The translations under genes were made by a program, and so were the position numbers. This document shows, piece by piece, positions 54,686 to 63,998 of a DNA stretch of 64,000 nucleotides. Every line of letters begins with the position of its first letter. The stretch's first letter is position 1. This DNA is from an uncultured Flavobacteriaceae bacterium. Lineage in GTDB: Bacteria; Bacteroidota; Bacteroidia; Flavobacteriales; Flavobacteriaceae. A model generated the notes under the pieces. It did not search any database. It was given only the letters and a program-made list of their open reading frames with translations, and was not told the origin of the DNA. The stretch spans positions 620,001 to 684,000 of the forward strand of contig CANMSH010000002.1 in the NCBI GenBank assembly GCA_947500525.1. The letters are read 5' to 3'.

Positions 54686-56461
54686 ATGAAATCTACATTA
54701 ACTATTATCTTGTCTTTGGTTCTATCAATTACATGCTTTGCTCAAAAAGAAGTAACGTTTAAAATTACTGATGTTCCAGTCAAAGATTTAAAATATATTG
54801 GTCTAAGAGGCGATACAGCGCCTTTAAGTTGGGAAAAAACAATTTTTCTTGACAGAAATGGAAATGATTATACAAAATCTTTAAATTTCAGTAAAGATTT
54901 AAGTAAGATAGAATATAAGTTTGTTCTAGATAAAGGCAAAGAAGATATTGAGTGGGAGAGTATTCCTAACCGTAGCGAAGTAATTAATGAAGAGAAGCAT
55001 TTATTTACTAGTAAATGGAATATTGAAAAGTTTATTGACCCTAGTACCTTACCAAAATTGTCTGTAAAAGAATTAATGGAAGATTATGAAATTATTAGTA
55101 ATGCAGTTCTTAAAGTACATCCTGGTTTGTATCGTTATAATGATAAGGAATCAGTTTTAAAAAATTTAGAGATTCTAAAAAATAGTTTTCAAAAGCCGCT
55201 CACATATGCAGAAACTTTTTTGGTCATGTCTAAATTTATCGCAACTATTGAATGCGACCATACCCTCGTTTCTGCTTATAATCAAGAAGGAATAATAACT
55301 TCACTAATTCATCGTCAAAGTGATAAAGTTCCTTTTGCGTTCAAATGGATAAATGGCAAAATGATTATAACTCATAATGCTTCCGAATCTAATCTTATAA
55401 AAAAAGGTACTGAAATTTTATCACTCAACAATATTCCAGCTTCTCAAATTCTTGAAACATTAATTCCATATATAACGGCGGACGGAGCAACTTTGCAAAA
55501 TAAAGTATTTAAAGCTCAAGTAGATGGTTATTCATTTAGATACAACGCCTTCGATGTACTCTATCCACTTTTATTTCCGATTAAAGAAAATCAAATTTCT
55601 TTAAAGATTAGGAATCCCAATGAAAGTACTAGCATCGATTTAAAAGTTAAAACTATTAAGAGGAGTGATAGAAGCACTAAATTAATGAAGAAGTATTCTG
55701 ACTTTCCAAAAACACCAGAAGATTTATGGGAATATAAAATTTTAGAGAATAATATAGGTTATTTAAAGATAGGAAGCTTTGCTACGGATGATTTCAAAGG
55801 AGATTGGAAGCTAATGTTAAAAGAAGCTTTCAAGGATATGAAAAAGAAAAAGGTTCAGAATTTAGTATTAGATATAAGAGAAAATCAAGGAGGACTAGAT
55901 GATGCTTCATATGAACTAGAAAAATATATATATCAAAACGCTTTTGTCAATGACGGCCTACAGAGTCAATCTCGTTTTTTAGAATTTCCTGAAGAAGTTA
56001 AACCTTTCATTCAAACATGGGATTATTGGTTTTATAATCTTAAAGATGATGAACACTCTCAAAATGGAATTTACTATACCTTCCCTCAAGGTTCGGTTAA
56101 AAAGGCTATAAAGCCAACAAAAAATACATTTAAAGGTAAAATCTATATGCTTACTAGTCCAAATAATGTGTCAGGTGCTTTTTATTTGGCAAGATTATTT
56201 AAGAAAAGTGATAGCGGTATGTTAATAGGACAAGAAACTGGTGGTAATCAAAATGGTATTAACGGTGGTGCAATATTATTTTTTAAACCACCCAACTCTC
56301 GCATTAACATTAATTTACCTGTATTGGGAACATTTGCAAAAAACGAAATGCCTAATAAAGGGATTGTTCCGGATGTTAAAATCGAAAACACTATATCAGA
56401 TTTAATAGACGGTTCTGATTCTGTATTAAATAAAGCAATCGAAATAATTAACAAAAAGTGA
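54686..56461 (+). CDS. S41-family serine protease
   Basis: The 591-aa protein has a signal peptide (LSLVLSITCFAQ), an N-terminal region of unknown fold, then an S41 domain. LVLDIRENQGGLDD contains the conserved NxGG segment. The Ser in TSPNNVSGAFYLARLF is at the catalytic position, and IGQETGGNQNG follows. It is of the tricorn-like rather than CtpA-type subgroup, judging by the lack of a clear PDZ. Its substrate is unknown. A 237-bp upstream region without a gene separates it from the aspartic protease. Confidence 0.87.
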   Translation: MKSTLTIILSLVLSITCFAQKEVTFKITDVPVKDLKYIGLRGDTAPLSWEKTIFLDRNGNDYTKSLNFSKDLSKIEYKFVLDKGKEDIEWESIPNRSEVINEEKHLFTSKWNIEKFIDPSTLPKLSVKELMEDYEIISNAVLKVHPGLYRYNDKESVLKNLEILKNSFQKPLTYAETFLVMSKFIATIECDHTLVSAYNQEGIITSLIHRQSDKVPFAFKWINGKMIITHNASESNLIKKGTEILSLNNIPASQILETLIPYITADGATLQNKVFKAQVDGYSFRYNAFDVLYPLLFPIKENQISLKIRNPNESTSIDLKVKTIKRSDRSTKLMKKYSDFPKTPEDLWEYKILENNIGYLKIGSFATDDFKGDWKLMLKEAFKDMKKKKVQNLVLDIRENQGGLDDASYELEKYIYQNAFVNDGLQSQSRFLEFPEEVKPFIQTWDYWFYNLKDDEHSQNGIYYTFPQGSVKKAIKPTKNTFKGKIYMLTSPNNVSGAFYLARLFKKSDSGMLIGQETGGNQNGINGGAILFFKPPNSRININLPVLGTFAKNEMPNKGIVPDVKIENTISDLIDGSDSVLNKAIEIINKK

Positions 56462-56617
56462 ATAAATCACATACGGATTTGAAACTAATACCTTTTATAA
56501 ATTTCAATAAACCATTGCTATGGCAAATAGTAAGAAATTAAGATTAAGTCTGTTTCTTTGTAAACGTTCTTTTGTTATCAGTGTCTTATATGTAATTGGG
56601 TGCCCATAAAAAAAAAT

Positions 56618-56645
56618 AAAAGGTAACCGAATAGGCCACCTTTTT
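56618..56645 (+). terminator. Terminator of the S41 gene
   Basis: AAAAGGT and ACCTTTT are arms around a 13-nt loop containing a short CC/GG stem, followed by a T-run. It lies 157 bp after the S41 stop and before repeat B. Confidence 0.65.
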
Positions 56646-56681
56646 ATTGATATTATTTGTGTATAAATGAAACTAAATAAA

Positions 56682-56719
56682 ATGAAAAACCCACCAAATC
56701 ATTTTATTTGATGGGTTTT
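56682..56719. terminator. Terminator next to repeat B
   Basis: AAAACCCACCAAATCA and TGATGGGTTTT-type arms (aaaacccaccaaatca / tttgatgggtttt) form a stem of about 11 bp with one bulge. On the minus strand it follows the tRNA-Ser 3'-end fragment directly, as a tRNA terminator would. Compare the hairpin beside repeat A. Confidence 0.65.
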
Positions 56720-56730
56720 GTGCCGTTTTG

Positions 56731-56821
56731 GCGGAGAAAGAGGGATTCGAACATTGCTTATATCTATTTAATTATCAATCATTTAAAAATTATATTCTAC
56801 CCTACTCACCGAATTACGCAC
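56731..56821. repeat. Direct repeat B with tRNA-Ser 3' end (att-like)
   Basis: On the minus strand 56752-56729 reads as the 3' end of a tRNA: GTTCGAATC T-loop, a T-stem/acceptor CCCTCTTTCTCC, discriminator G and encoded CCA. G73 and an acceptor end pairing with GGAGAAA indicate tRNA-Ser. Upstream of the T-loop the match to a tRNA breaks off, so it is a fragment. The following 65 bp match repeat A. The tail has two copies of CACCGAATTA, which could be integrase arm sites. Confidence 0.75.
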
Positions 56822-56862
56822 CGAATTAGAATTCAACTCTCAGAGTAACTATATTTAATCTT

Positions 56863-58635
56863 TTAATCGAATATCTTCTTGACACTACCACAGCTTAGCA
56901 TTGCATCGCCAAAATAAGGGTTCAATACTTTTTCTTCTTTACTTAACCAATATGCCCCTTTATTATTATCTGCCATTGGGCAGAATTGACTATACGCCTT
57001 CTCTCCTATTCCAAATAGTTGAACTGTATTTGTTAAATGGGCGGAGAGCTCCTTAAAATGATTTCTTTGTTTGTTAATATCTGATGAATCTGAAATTGAC
57101 GTCGCAGAGTCCTTAATTTCTTTCTCTAAAGCCATCCAATGTTTGTGCGTAGTAATATCAGTTAGTAATTTCATATTAACCTCACCTAAATTTTTGAGTA
57201 CTGAATTTGCGTTTACAACAACTTCCTTCGTATTGTCTTTTACTAATGCATCTTTTAAATTAATATACGCATCATATACCTGTTTTAATTGTTTTTGAAA
57301 ACTAGCAGATACTTGAATTCTTTTATTCATATCCAAATGGTCAACAGAATTATTTGAATTGATTGTTCCCATTCCATTATGCCCTTCATGACCTGTTGTT
57401 GTTTTTCCTCCTTCTTTATTCATCATAGACTTTTTACCTTGCAATTGCGCAGCGGCATCTATTGTAAACGTACCATTAGTAACAACTTCATCTCCATTAT
57501 TCAATCCCTCTAAAACTTGATAATTCTCACCTACCCGACTTCCTAATGTTACTTCTTGCATTTCAAAAATTGGTTCATTTGGATCTGTTTTTAAATATAC
57601 CACTGAACGCTTTCCTGTCCATAAAACCGCAGAGGATGGAATAGTTAATTGCACTTTATCTTGTTGTATAGTTCCTTCTACTTCCCCTTCTACAAACATA
57701 CCTGGTTTAAACAAATCGTCTTTATTATTTAGGACAACCCTTAATGAGATTGTTCGTGTTCTTGAATTTAAAACAGGATCTATAAAAGATACTTTTGCGT
57801 TGAATTCTCTGTTTGCATATGCGTTAGCAGTTACTGAAATATCTTGCCCTTTTTTGAACAATTTAATTTGATTTTCATACACATCAAAATTTGCCCAAAC
57901 TGTCTTTAGATTAGCAATTTTTAATATTGCTTGTCCTTGTTTTATGGATTCCCCTTGTTCAACTAATTTTTCTGAAACCGTACCCGAAACTGTTGCATAT
58001 ACTGGGAAATTTTCTTTGACTTTACCTGATGTCTCTATTTGATTGATCTGATTTTCAGAAAGCTTCCATAATTTCAACTTATTACGAACGGCTTTGTACA
58101 ACGCTGGTTGCGTTTCTTTTAAAGAAGCTGCAGTAATAAGTTCTTGCTGTGCTGCAAATAATTCTGGCGAATAAATTGTAGCTAATAATTGCCCTTTACG
58201 TACTTTTTCTCCCGTAGAACTAACATTTAACCGGTCTATTCTACCTGAGAAATAGCTCACTTGTATAGCATTTGCTTCTTCATTTTCAACGATTTTACCA
58301 GAGAGTTTTATTGAATTACCATTTGCCTTACCATCACCAACAAGAGATGTTTGAATGTTTGCCAAAGCCATAGCGTTTTTCGTTAATTTAAATTGATCAG
58401 CTGCCAATCCTTCTGCTCCGGCTTCAGCAGGGATTAAATCCATCCCACAAATAGGACAACTACCCGCCTCAGGTTGCATTACTTGTGGATGCATGGAACA
58501 TGTCCACGTTTGATTTATTTCAGATGCTTCATTGTGATTATGTTCTGTTTCTTTATTAGAGGAGCCTCCAAAAAGTAACCATCCCAATAATAGCCCAACA
58601 ACTAATATTCCAATATAAATTGTATACTTTTTCAT
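56863..58635 (-). CDS. Heavy-metal RND efflux adaptor (CusB-like) with DUF3347
   Basis: The 590-aa periplasmic adaptor has an N-terminal membrane anchor. A heavy-metal-binding domain follows (WTCSMHPQVMQPEAGSCPIC), then the lipoyl/coiled-coil/beta-barrel adaptor core (about residues 75-400: YSPELFAAQQELITAA, FPVYATVSGTV, VEQGESIKQGQAILKI). A DUF3347 domain is fused at the C-terminus (about 430-585), with Cys/Met pairs SQFCPMADNNKGAYWL and AMLSCGS that may bind Cu or another metal. It links the CusA-like pump and TolC. It follows DUF2911 by 10 bp. Confidence 0.93.
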   Translation of the reverse strand: MKKYTIYIGILVVGLLLGWLLFGGSSNKETEHNHNEASEINQTWTCSMHPQVMQPEAGSCPICGMDLIPAEAGAEGLAADQFKLTKNAMALANIQTSLVGDGKANGNSIKLSGKIVENEEANAIQVSYFSGRIDRLNVSSTGEKVRKGQLLATIYSPELFAAQQELITAASLKETQPALYKAVRNKLKLWKLSENQINQIETSGKVKENFPVYATVSGTVSEKLVEQGESIKQGQAILKIANLKTVWANFDVYENQIKLFKKGQDISVTANAYANREFNAKVSFIDPVLNSRTRTISLRVVLNNKDDLFKPGMFVEGEVEGTIQQDKVQLTIPSSAVLWTGKRSVVYLKTDPNEPIFEMQEVTLGSRVGENYQVLEGLNNGDEVVTNGTFTIDAAAQLQGKKSMMNKEGGKTTTGHEGHNGMGTINSNNSVDHLDMNKRIQVSASFQKQLKQVYDAYINLKDALVKDNTKEVVVNANSVLKNLGEVNMKLLTDITTHKHWMALEKEIKDSATSISDSSDINKQRNHFKELSAHLTNTVQLFGIGEKAYSQFCPMADNNKGAYWLSKEEKVLNPYFGDAMLSCGSVKKIFD

Positions 58636-58645
58636 CCTATCTATT

Positions 58646-59236
58646 TTATTGATTTACTTTAAAAGGAAAGCTAATAGTTACCTTTTCCCAAGCAAGAGAA
58701 ATTGTGCCCTCTGTTTCATTAACTTTCTTAACTTTATATTCTAAATGTTCTGTAATATCTTCAGAAATATTGGGTGTTACTTTAAACCGCAGTACATCGT
58801 CTTTTTTATCATATTCATCTTTCCCGTGTTGATCCCAATTTTTATTAATCATTACAGTCCAATCTCCTTTTGATGGAAGAGTGAAAATTCCATACTTACC
58901 TGCTGGTAATAAGTCATCATTAATCATTAAATCTTTATTAGTTTCTATCCAAGTTGCGTTATGGGCTCCTGCTTGCCATACATTGTCATAACCAACTAAT
59001 CCTCCAAAAACAATTCTTCCTCTAACTCCAGGTGATGAATAATCTATATGAATATGTGCATCGCCAATCATTGCCATAGCAGATGTATGTGGGCTTAATA
59101 CTTTCTTTTTGGGCGCTTCATCTTTCTTTGGAGTTTCAACATGATTTTCATGTTCGTTTTTGTCTGCTTTTTTTGATTCGTTTTTACAGCTCAAAAGAGA
59201 AACTGTTACTATCAGTACTAAAAATAAATTCTTCAT
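58646..59236 (-). CDS. DUF2911 lipoprotein
   Basis: The 196-aa protein has a lipoprotein signal (LVLIVTVSLLSC), a Lys/Glu-rich linker and a DUF2911 domain: VLSPHTSAMAMIGDAHIHID, then SSPGVRGRIVFGGLVGYDNV, AGAHNATWIETNKDL, AGKYGIFTLPSKGDWTVMIN. The His/Met-rich start of the domain could bind metal; this is inferred from its location in a metal-efflux operon. Its stop is 10 bp from the adaptor gene and it starts 11 bp after the TolC gene. Confidence 0.9.
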   Translation of the reverse strand: MKNLFLVLIVTVSLLSCKNESKKADKNEHENHVETPKKDEAPKKKVLSPHTSAMAMIGDAHIHIDYSSPGVRGRIVFGGLVGYDNVWQAGAHNATWIETNKDLMINDDLLPAGKYGIFTLPSKGDWTVMINKNWDQHGKDEYDKKDDVLRFKVTPNISEDITEHLEYKVKKVNETEGTISLAWEKVTISFPFKVNQ

Positions 59237-59247
59237 TTTATAAAAGT

Positions 59248-60465
59248 TTAATTCGTTAAATAATTAATAATAGTTGATTGAACATAATAGTTCTTGACTG
59301 ATTCTATTTGATTCATTTGAAATTTCAATTGTAGTTCTTGAATATCCAACACATCATTAAAATCAATGGTGCCAGTTTCATAACTTCTAATTAATATGTC
59401 TTCTGCGTCCTTCGCTTGTTTTAAGTTTTTAGCTTGGGTGTCATAACTAATCTTTGAAGCAATTCTGTCATTGATTGCCTTATCAAATAACGTTTCTAAT
59501 TTGTTTAATCGCTCTCGTTTTTGAGATGTTATTTCCTGTTGTTTTAATTCGTTTTGCTTGGTTCGTGATTTATACTTTTTGTTAAAAATTGGAATGGATA
59601 ACGAAACCATTGGCATTACGATATCTTTTCCGTTGTCAGAAAAACTCATATTTGGTCGTTCTGAAACAGCAACATAGTCCAAGCCAAAACCTACCATTGG
59701 ACTGCTTTCTTTTTGATTCAATAATTCGGATTGCTCAACAGATTGATAGAGTTTGTCATATTTAATTAATTCAGGGTGCAGCTCTAACTTCTCAGTAGTT
59801 ATCAAGTCACTTTCCAACGGAATTCGTAGCTCCTTAATAACATTAATCGCTATCCCTTTTTCTCGATTTAGGAGTTTGTTAAATGCTGTTTGCTCAGCCA
59901 TATAATTTTGTTCTAATACTTGCTTTAATTGCTCCAATTCATTTTGTCTCATTTGTAATCGCAAAACATCTACAGCTGATGCTTTTCCAACTTCAACAGA
60001 TGTTAAAGCCAACGTTTCGTAGGTTTTAAGTAATTCAATATTTTCAACTAAGACTTCTTGTTTTGCTCTAATGGTATACAGTTTATAATATGATTGTGAA
60101 ACCGAAGCAATCAATTTTCGTTTGGCAATAACGATGTCTTCATATTTTGCATCCGCCAAGGAACTTACATAATTCTCACGCGCTGTAATAGAACCAAACC
60201 AAGGCAACATTTGTTTTGCAGATACTTTAAAACGTTGCGCTCCTGTTCGTGTTTCTGGTTCACTCACAAAGTATCCCACACCAAATTCAGTATTAGGAAG
60301 TACATTGATCTCATTTACTTTTTCTGAAGCAATGGCATGCTGTAATTCAAATTTTTGAATTGCTGGATTATTCTCCAACGCTACATCAACCAACGATTCC
60401 AATTCTTGAGCATTCACAACATTGAAAACTAAAACGCTACTTATTATAAAAATTATATACTTCAT
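59248..60465 (-). CDS. TolC-family outer-membrane component of metal efflux
   Basis: The 405-aa protein has a signal peptide (ISSVLVFNVVNAQ) and the TolC repeat pattern of long helices (LESLVDVALENNPAIQKFEL, SVSQSYYKLYTIRAKQEVL). It forms the outer-membrane channel for the CusA/CusB-like pair. Its start overlaps the pump gene stop by 4 bp (60462-60465). Confidence 0.92.
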   Translation of the reverse strand: MKYIIFIISSVLVFNVVNAQELESLVDVALENNPAIQKFELQHAIASEKVNEINVLPNTEFGVGYFVSEPETRTGAQRFKVSAKQMLPWFGSITARENYVSSLADAKYEDIVIAKRKLIASVSQSYYKLYTIRAKQEVLVENIELLKTYETLALTSVEVGKASAVDVLRLQMRQNELEQLKQVLEQNYMAEQTAFNKLLNREKGIAINVIKELRIPLESDLITTEKLELHPELIKYDKLYQSVEQSELLNQKESSPMVGFGLDYVAVSERPNMSFSDNGKDIVMPMVSLSIPIFNKKYKSRTKQNELKQQEITSQKRERLNKLETLFDKAINDRIASKISYDTQAKNLKQAKDAEDILIRSYETGTIDFNDVLDIQELQLKFQMNQIESVKNYYVQSTIINYLTN

Positions 60466-63400
60466 TTTTCTGCTTTTTTAAGTTGTAGTTCTTCTTTCCA
60501 ACTGTATAATACGGGTACAACGAATAATGTGATCAACGCAATGAGCATTCCTCCAAAACTTGGGATTGCCATCGGAATCATAATATCGCTCCCTCGACCT
60601 GTAGATGTTAACACAGGTAATAATGCCAATATAGTTGTTGCTGTAGTCATCAAACATGGACGAATACGTTTTTCTCCAGCCTCGACAATAGATGCTCTTA
60701 TGTCATTTTTATTTGTTGGCTTGTTTCTATCGAAAGTTTGAGTTAAATAAGTCGCCATAACAACGCCGTCATCTGTTGCAATTCCAAAAAGAGCAATAAA
60801 ACCAACCCAAACTGCGACACTTAAATTGATAGGATGCATCTGGAACAAATCACGAAGATTTTCGCCAAAGAAATTGAAATTTAAAAACCAATCCTGACCG
60901 TAGAGCCAAATCATTATAAAACCACCCGCAAAGGCAACCGCAATCCCTGTAAACACCATAAATGAGGTTGCCACCGAACGGAATTGGAAATACAATATCA
61001 AAAAGATAATTGCTAAAGCTAATGGTACTACAACTGATAATGTTTCTTCTGCACGCAATTGATTCTCATAAGTTCCCGTAAATTGATAGTTAATTCCTTT
61101 TGGAACTACTAATTCCCCAGAATCTATCTTTTCTTTAATAAGCGCTTGTGCATTCTCAACAACATTCACTTCAGCAAAACCATCCAGTTTATCGAATAGT
61201 ACATATCCTATTAAAAAGGTGTCTTCACTTTTGATGACTTGCGGACCCTGTTCATAACGAATGCTGGCCAATTCGCTTAAAGGTACAGGACTTCCTTTTT
61301 CTACAGGCACATATATTTGTTGCAAATCAGTTGGATTTCCTCTTAATTCCCTTGGATAGCGCACACGAATGCCATAACGTTCACGACCTTCAACGGTTTG
61401 GGTTAATACCACGCCACCAACAGCAACTTTTAATACATCTTGTACATCTTGTATTGAAATTCCGTAGCGTGCTATTTTTTCTCTGTCAATATCAATTAAT
61501 AGATAGGGCTTACCAACAATACGATCTGCAAAAACAGCTTCAACTTTGACGCCTTCCACTTGTTTTAAAATTCTTTCCAATTGCACACCAAACGCTTCAA
61601 TCTGTTTTAAGTCTTGACCTTTTACTTTGATACCCATAGGTGCTCGCATTCCTGTTTGAAGCATTACCAAACGTGTTTCAATAGGTTGTAGTTTAGGTGC
61701 AGAAGTCACACCAGGTAACTTGGTTACACGTACAATTTCTTTCCAAATATCATTGGGGGAATTAATCTCAGGTCGCCAATTGCGGTAGAATTCACCATTC
61801 TTATCTTCAATTAATTGAGACCTTTCAATGGCACCCATGGTGACATTCTGTGAATTATTTGGGTTTGCAATAAAACGTCCATCTTTCAATTCAAATAATC
61901 CATCATCATTTACTTTATAACGTTGTTGTTCTCCATCTGAATTGAGCATATATTCAGGTTTATACTGTATCATATTTTCATACATAGATAACGGAGCAGG
62001 GTCTAAAGCTGATTCTGTCCGTCCTGCTTTTCCGACCACCATTTTAATCTCAGGAATACTGGCTACTGCCATGTCTAATTGTTGCAAGACGCGTTTGTTT
62101 TCCTCACCCCCAGCATGTGGCATTGAAGTAGGCATTAATAAGAAAGAACCTTCGTTTAATGATGGCATAAATTCCTTTCCTGTATTTTTTAGAATCATAA
62201 ATCCTAAAAGGACTATAAGCGTTGGAATACTTAAAAACAGCATCTTGTGAGCTAATGCCCATTGTAAAATACGTGTATAGTATTTTCTAAAGAGTATAAA
62301 TACCCCTAATAGTCCAAAACATATCAGACTTACAAATAGGAGATTCCAAAAGATGGTTTTATCTACTCCTAAAGGTCTCCAATAAGTCGCTAAAAGGAAC
62401 ACGATTACTAAAACCGAAACAATAATATTTGCAAGCTTCGCTCTCTTCTCTGAAAGTTGAGCATTCAGCTTTAATAAGGCAATAACTCCGAAGGTAATAA
62501 GTATTAATCCAAGCCAATAACCATATACAATAGCAATGATTCCTAATAGGATCAGCATACTATTTATAGCATAGTTTTTAATCTTGCTTATAGATTTCTT
62601 CTTAAATAAATAGGCAGCAAATGGCGGTATTAAAAATAGTGCTACTAGCAATGATGCTGTTAAAGCAAAGGTCTTTGTAAAAGCTAATGGTCTAAACAAT
62701 TTCCCTTCTGCACCAATCATTGTAAACACAGGAATAAAACTTATAATCGTGGTAAGTACAGCTGTTAAAATAGCACCAGAGACTTCAGCCGTTGCGTTAT
62801 AAACTACTGTATTTATTGGTGATTTACCTTCATTTTCATCCAAATGTCTAAGAATATTTTCCGAAAGTATGACCCCAACATCTACCATGGTACCAATAGC
62901 AATTGCTATCCCAGATAATGCGACAATATTAGCATCAACATTAAAGATTTTCATGGCAATAAAAACCATTAAAACGGCGATTGGCAATAACCCAGAAATG
63001 AGAATAGAAGCCCGTAGGTTAAACACCATAACGATTATGACTAAAATAGTTATAAGTATTTCTAAGGTTAATGCTTCATTCAGTGTTCCTAAGGTTTCTT
63101 GAATGAGTTCGGTTCGATCATAAAATGGCACAATGGTTACTTGCGATGTTCTACCATCGGGTAATACTTTTGTGGGTAATCCTGCACTTAATTCAACTAT
63201 TTTTTCTTTGACATTGTTAATGACTTCCATCGGATTTGCACCATATCTCGCCACTACAACAGCTCCTACCACTTCAGCACCTTCTTTATCAAGAATGCCA
63301 CGACGTGTTGCAGGACCTAAAGATACCTTACCAATATCTTTAATTCTAAGGGCGGTGTAATCTTCAGAAGAAACAACGGCATTTTCGATATCTGAAATTG

Positions 63401-63998
63401 ACTTTACATATCCCAACCCACGAACTAAATATTCAGCTTGATTGATTTCTAATGTCTGTGCACCAATATCTTTATTACTTTCTTTGACTGCTTTTACAAC
63501 TTGATGCAATCCAATATTATATTGTCGCATCAATTCTGGATTTACATCTACTTGGTATTCCTGTACGTAGCCTCCAATAGAAGCGACTTCAGAAACACCA
63601 CTTGCCGATGAAAGTGCATATTTTACATAGTAGTCTTGGATGCTTCGCAATTCTTGTAAATCCCAGCCACCAGTTACATTACCGTTTTCGTCACGACCTT
63701 CTAGTGTATACCAAAAAATTTGACCCAATCCGGTTGCATCGGGACCCAACGTAGGACTAACATCCTCAGGTAGTAAACCACTTGGTAAAGAATTTAGTTT
63801 TTCAAGGATTCGACTACGACTCCAATAAAACTCAATATCTTCTTCAAAGATGATATAGATACTTGAAAAACCAAACATAGAGGAGCTTCGGATAGTTTTC
63901 ACTCCTGGAATTCCTAGCAAGGATGATGTTAGCGGATAGGTGATTTGATCTTCAATATCTTGTGGAGACCGGCCATCCCATTTTGTAAATACAATTTG
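60462..63998 (-). CDS. CusA/CzcA-type heavy-metal RND pump (5' end outside window)
   Basis: About 1179 C-terminal residues are visible; the frame continues to the window edge, where it reads FTKWDGRSPQDIEDQITYPL, the usual start region of CusA/CzcA after the first membrane helix. The protein shows the paired RND membrane blocks (for example IALSGIAIAIGTMVDVGVIL, ATDDGVVMATYLTQTF with its proton-relay acids) and two large periplasmic domains (MPSLNEGSFLLMPTSMP). It exports Cu/Ag or Co/Zn/Cd. Metal specificity is not decided by sequence here. It heads an RND-TolC-DUF2911-adaptor operon. Confidence 0.95.
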   Translation of the reverse strand, partial: QIVFTKWDGRSPQDIEDQITYPLTSSLLGIPGVKTIRSSSMFGFSSIYIIFEEDIEFYWSRSRILEKLNSLPSGLLPEDVSPTLGPDATGLGQIFWYTLEGRDENGNVTGGWDLQELRSIQDYYVKYALSSASGVSEVASIGGYVQEYQVDVNPELMRQYNIGLHQVVKAVKESNKDIGAQTLEINQAEYLVRGLGYVKSISDIENAVVSSEDYTALRIKDIGKVSLGPATRRGILDKEGAEVVGAVVVARYGANPMEVINNVKEKIVELSAGLPTKVLPDGRTSQVTIVPFYDRTELIQETLGTLNEALTLEILITILVIIVMVFNLRASILISGLLPIAVLMVFIAMKIFNVDANIVALSGIAIAIGTMVDVGVILSENILRHLDENEGKSPINTVVYNATAEVSGAILTAVLTTIISFIPVFTMIGAEGKLFRPLAFTKTFALTASLLVALFLIPPFAAYLFKKKSISKIKNYAINSMLILLGIIAIVYGYWLGLILITFGVIALLKLNAQLSEKRAKLANIIVSVLVIVFLLATYWRPLGVDKTIFWNLLFVSLICFGLLGVFILFRKYYTRILQWALAHKMLFLSIPTLIVLLGFMILKNTGKEFMPSLNEGSFLLMPTSMPHAGGEENKRVLQQLDMAVASIPEIKMVVGKAGRTESALDPAPLSMYENMIQYKPEYMLNSDGEQQRYKVNDDGLFELKDGRFIANPNNSQNVTMGAIERSQLIEDKNGEFYRNWRPEINSPNDIWKEIVRVTKLPGVTSAPKLQPIETRLVMLQTGMRAPMGIKVKGQDLKQIEAFGVQLERILKQVEGVKVEAVFADRIVGKPYLLIDIDREKIARYGISIQDVQDVLKVAVGGVVLTQTVEGRERYGIRVRYPRELRGNPTDLQQIYVPVEKGSPVPLSELASIRYEQGPQVIKSEDTFLIGYVLFDKLDGFAEVNVVENAQALIKEKIDSGELVVPKGINYQFTGTYENQLRAEETLSVVVPLALAIIFLILYFQFRSVATSFMVFTGIAVAFAGGFIMIWLYGQDWFLNFNFFGENLRDLFQMHPINLSVAVWVGFIALFGIATDDGVVMATYLTQTFDRNKPTNKNDIRASIVEAGEKRIRPCLMTTATTILALLPVLTSTGRGSDIMIPMAIPSFGGMLIALITLFVVPVLYSWKEELQLKKAEK

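Noticed and set aside
56729..56752. A complete tRNA gene at repeat B
   Set aside because: Only the T-loop and acceptor end match. The D-arm and anticodon arm are absent upstream on the minus strand, so this is a fragment.
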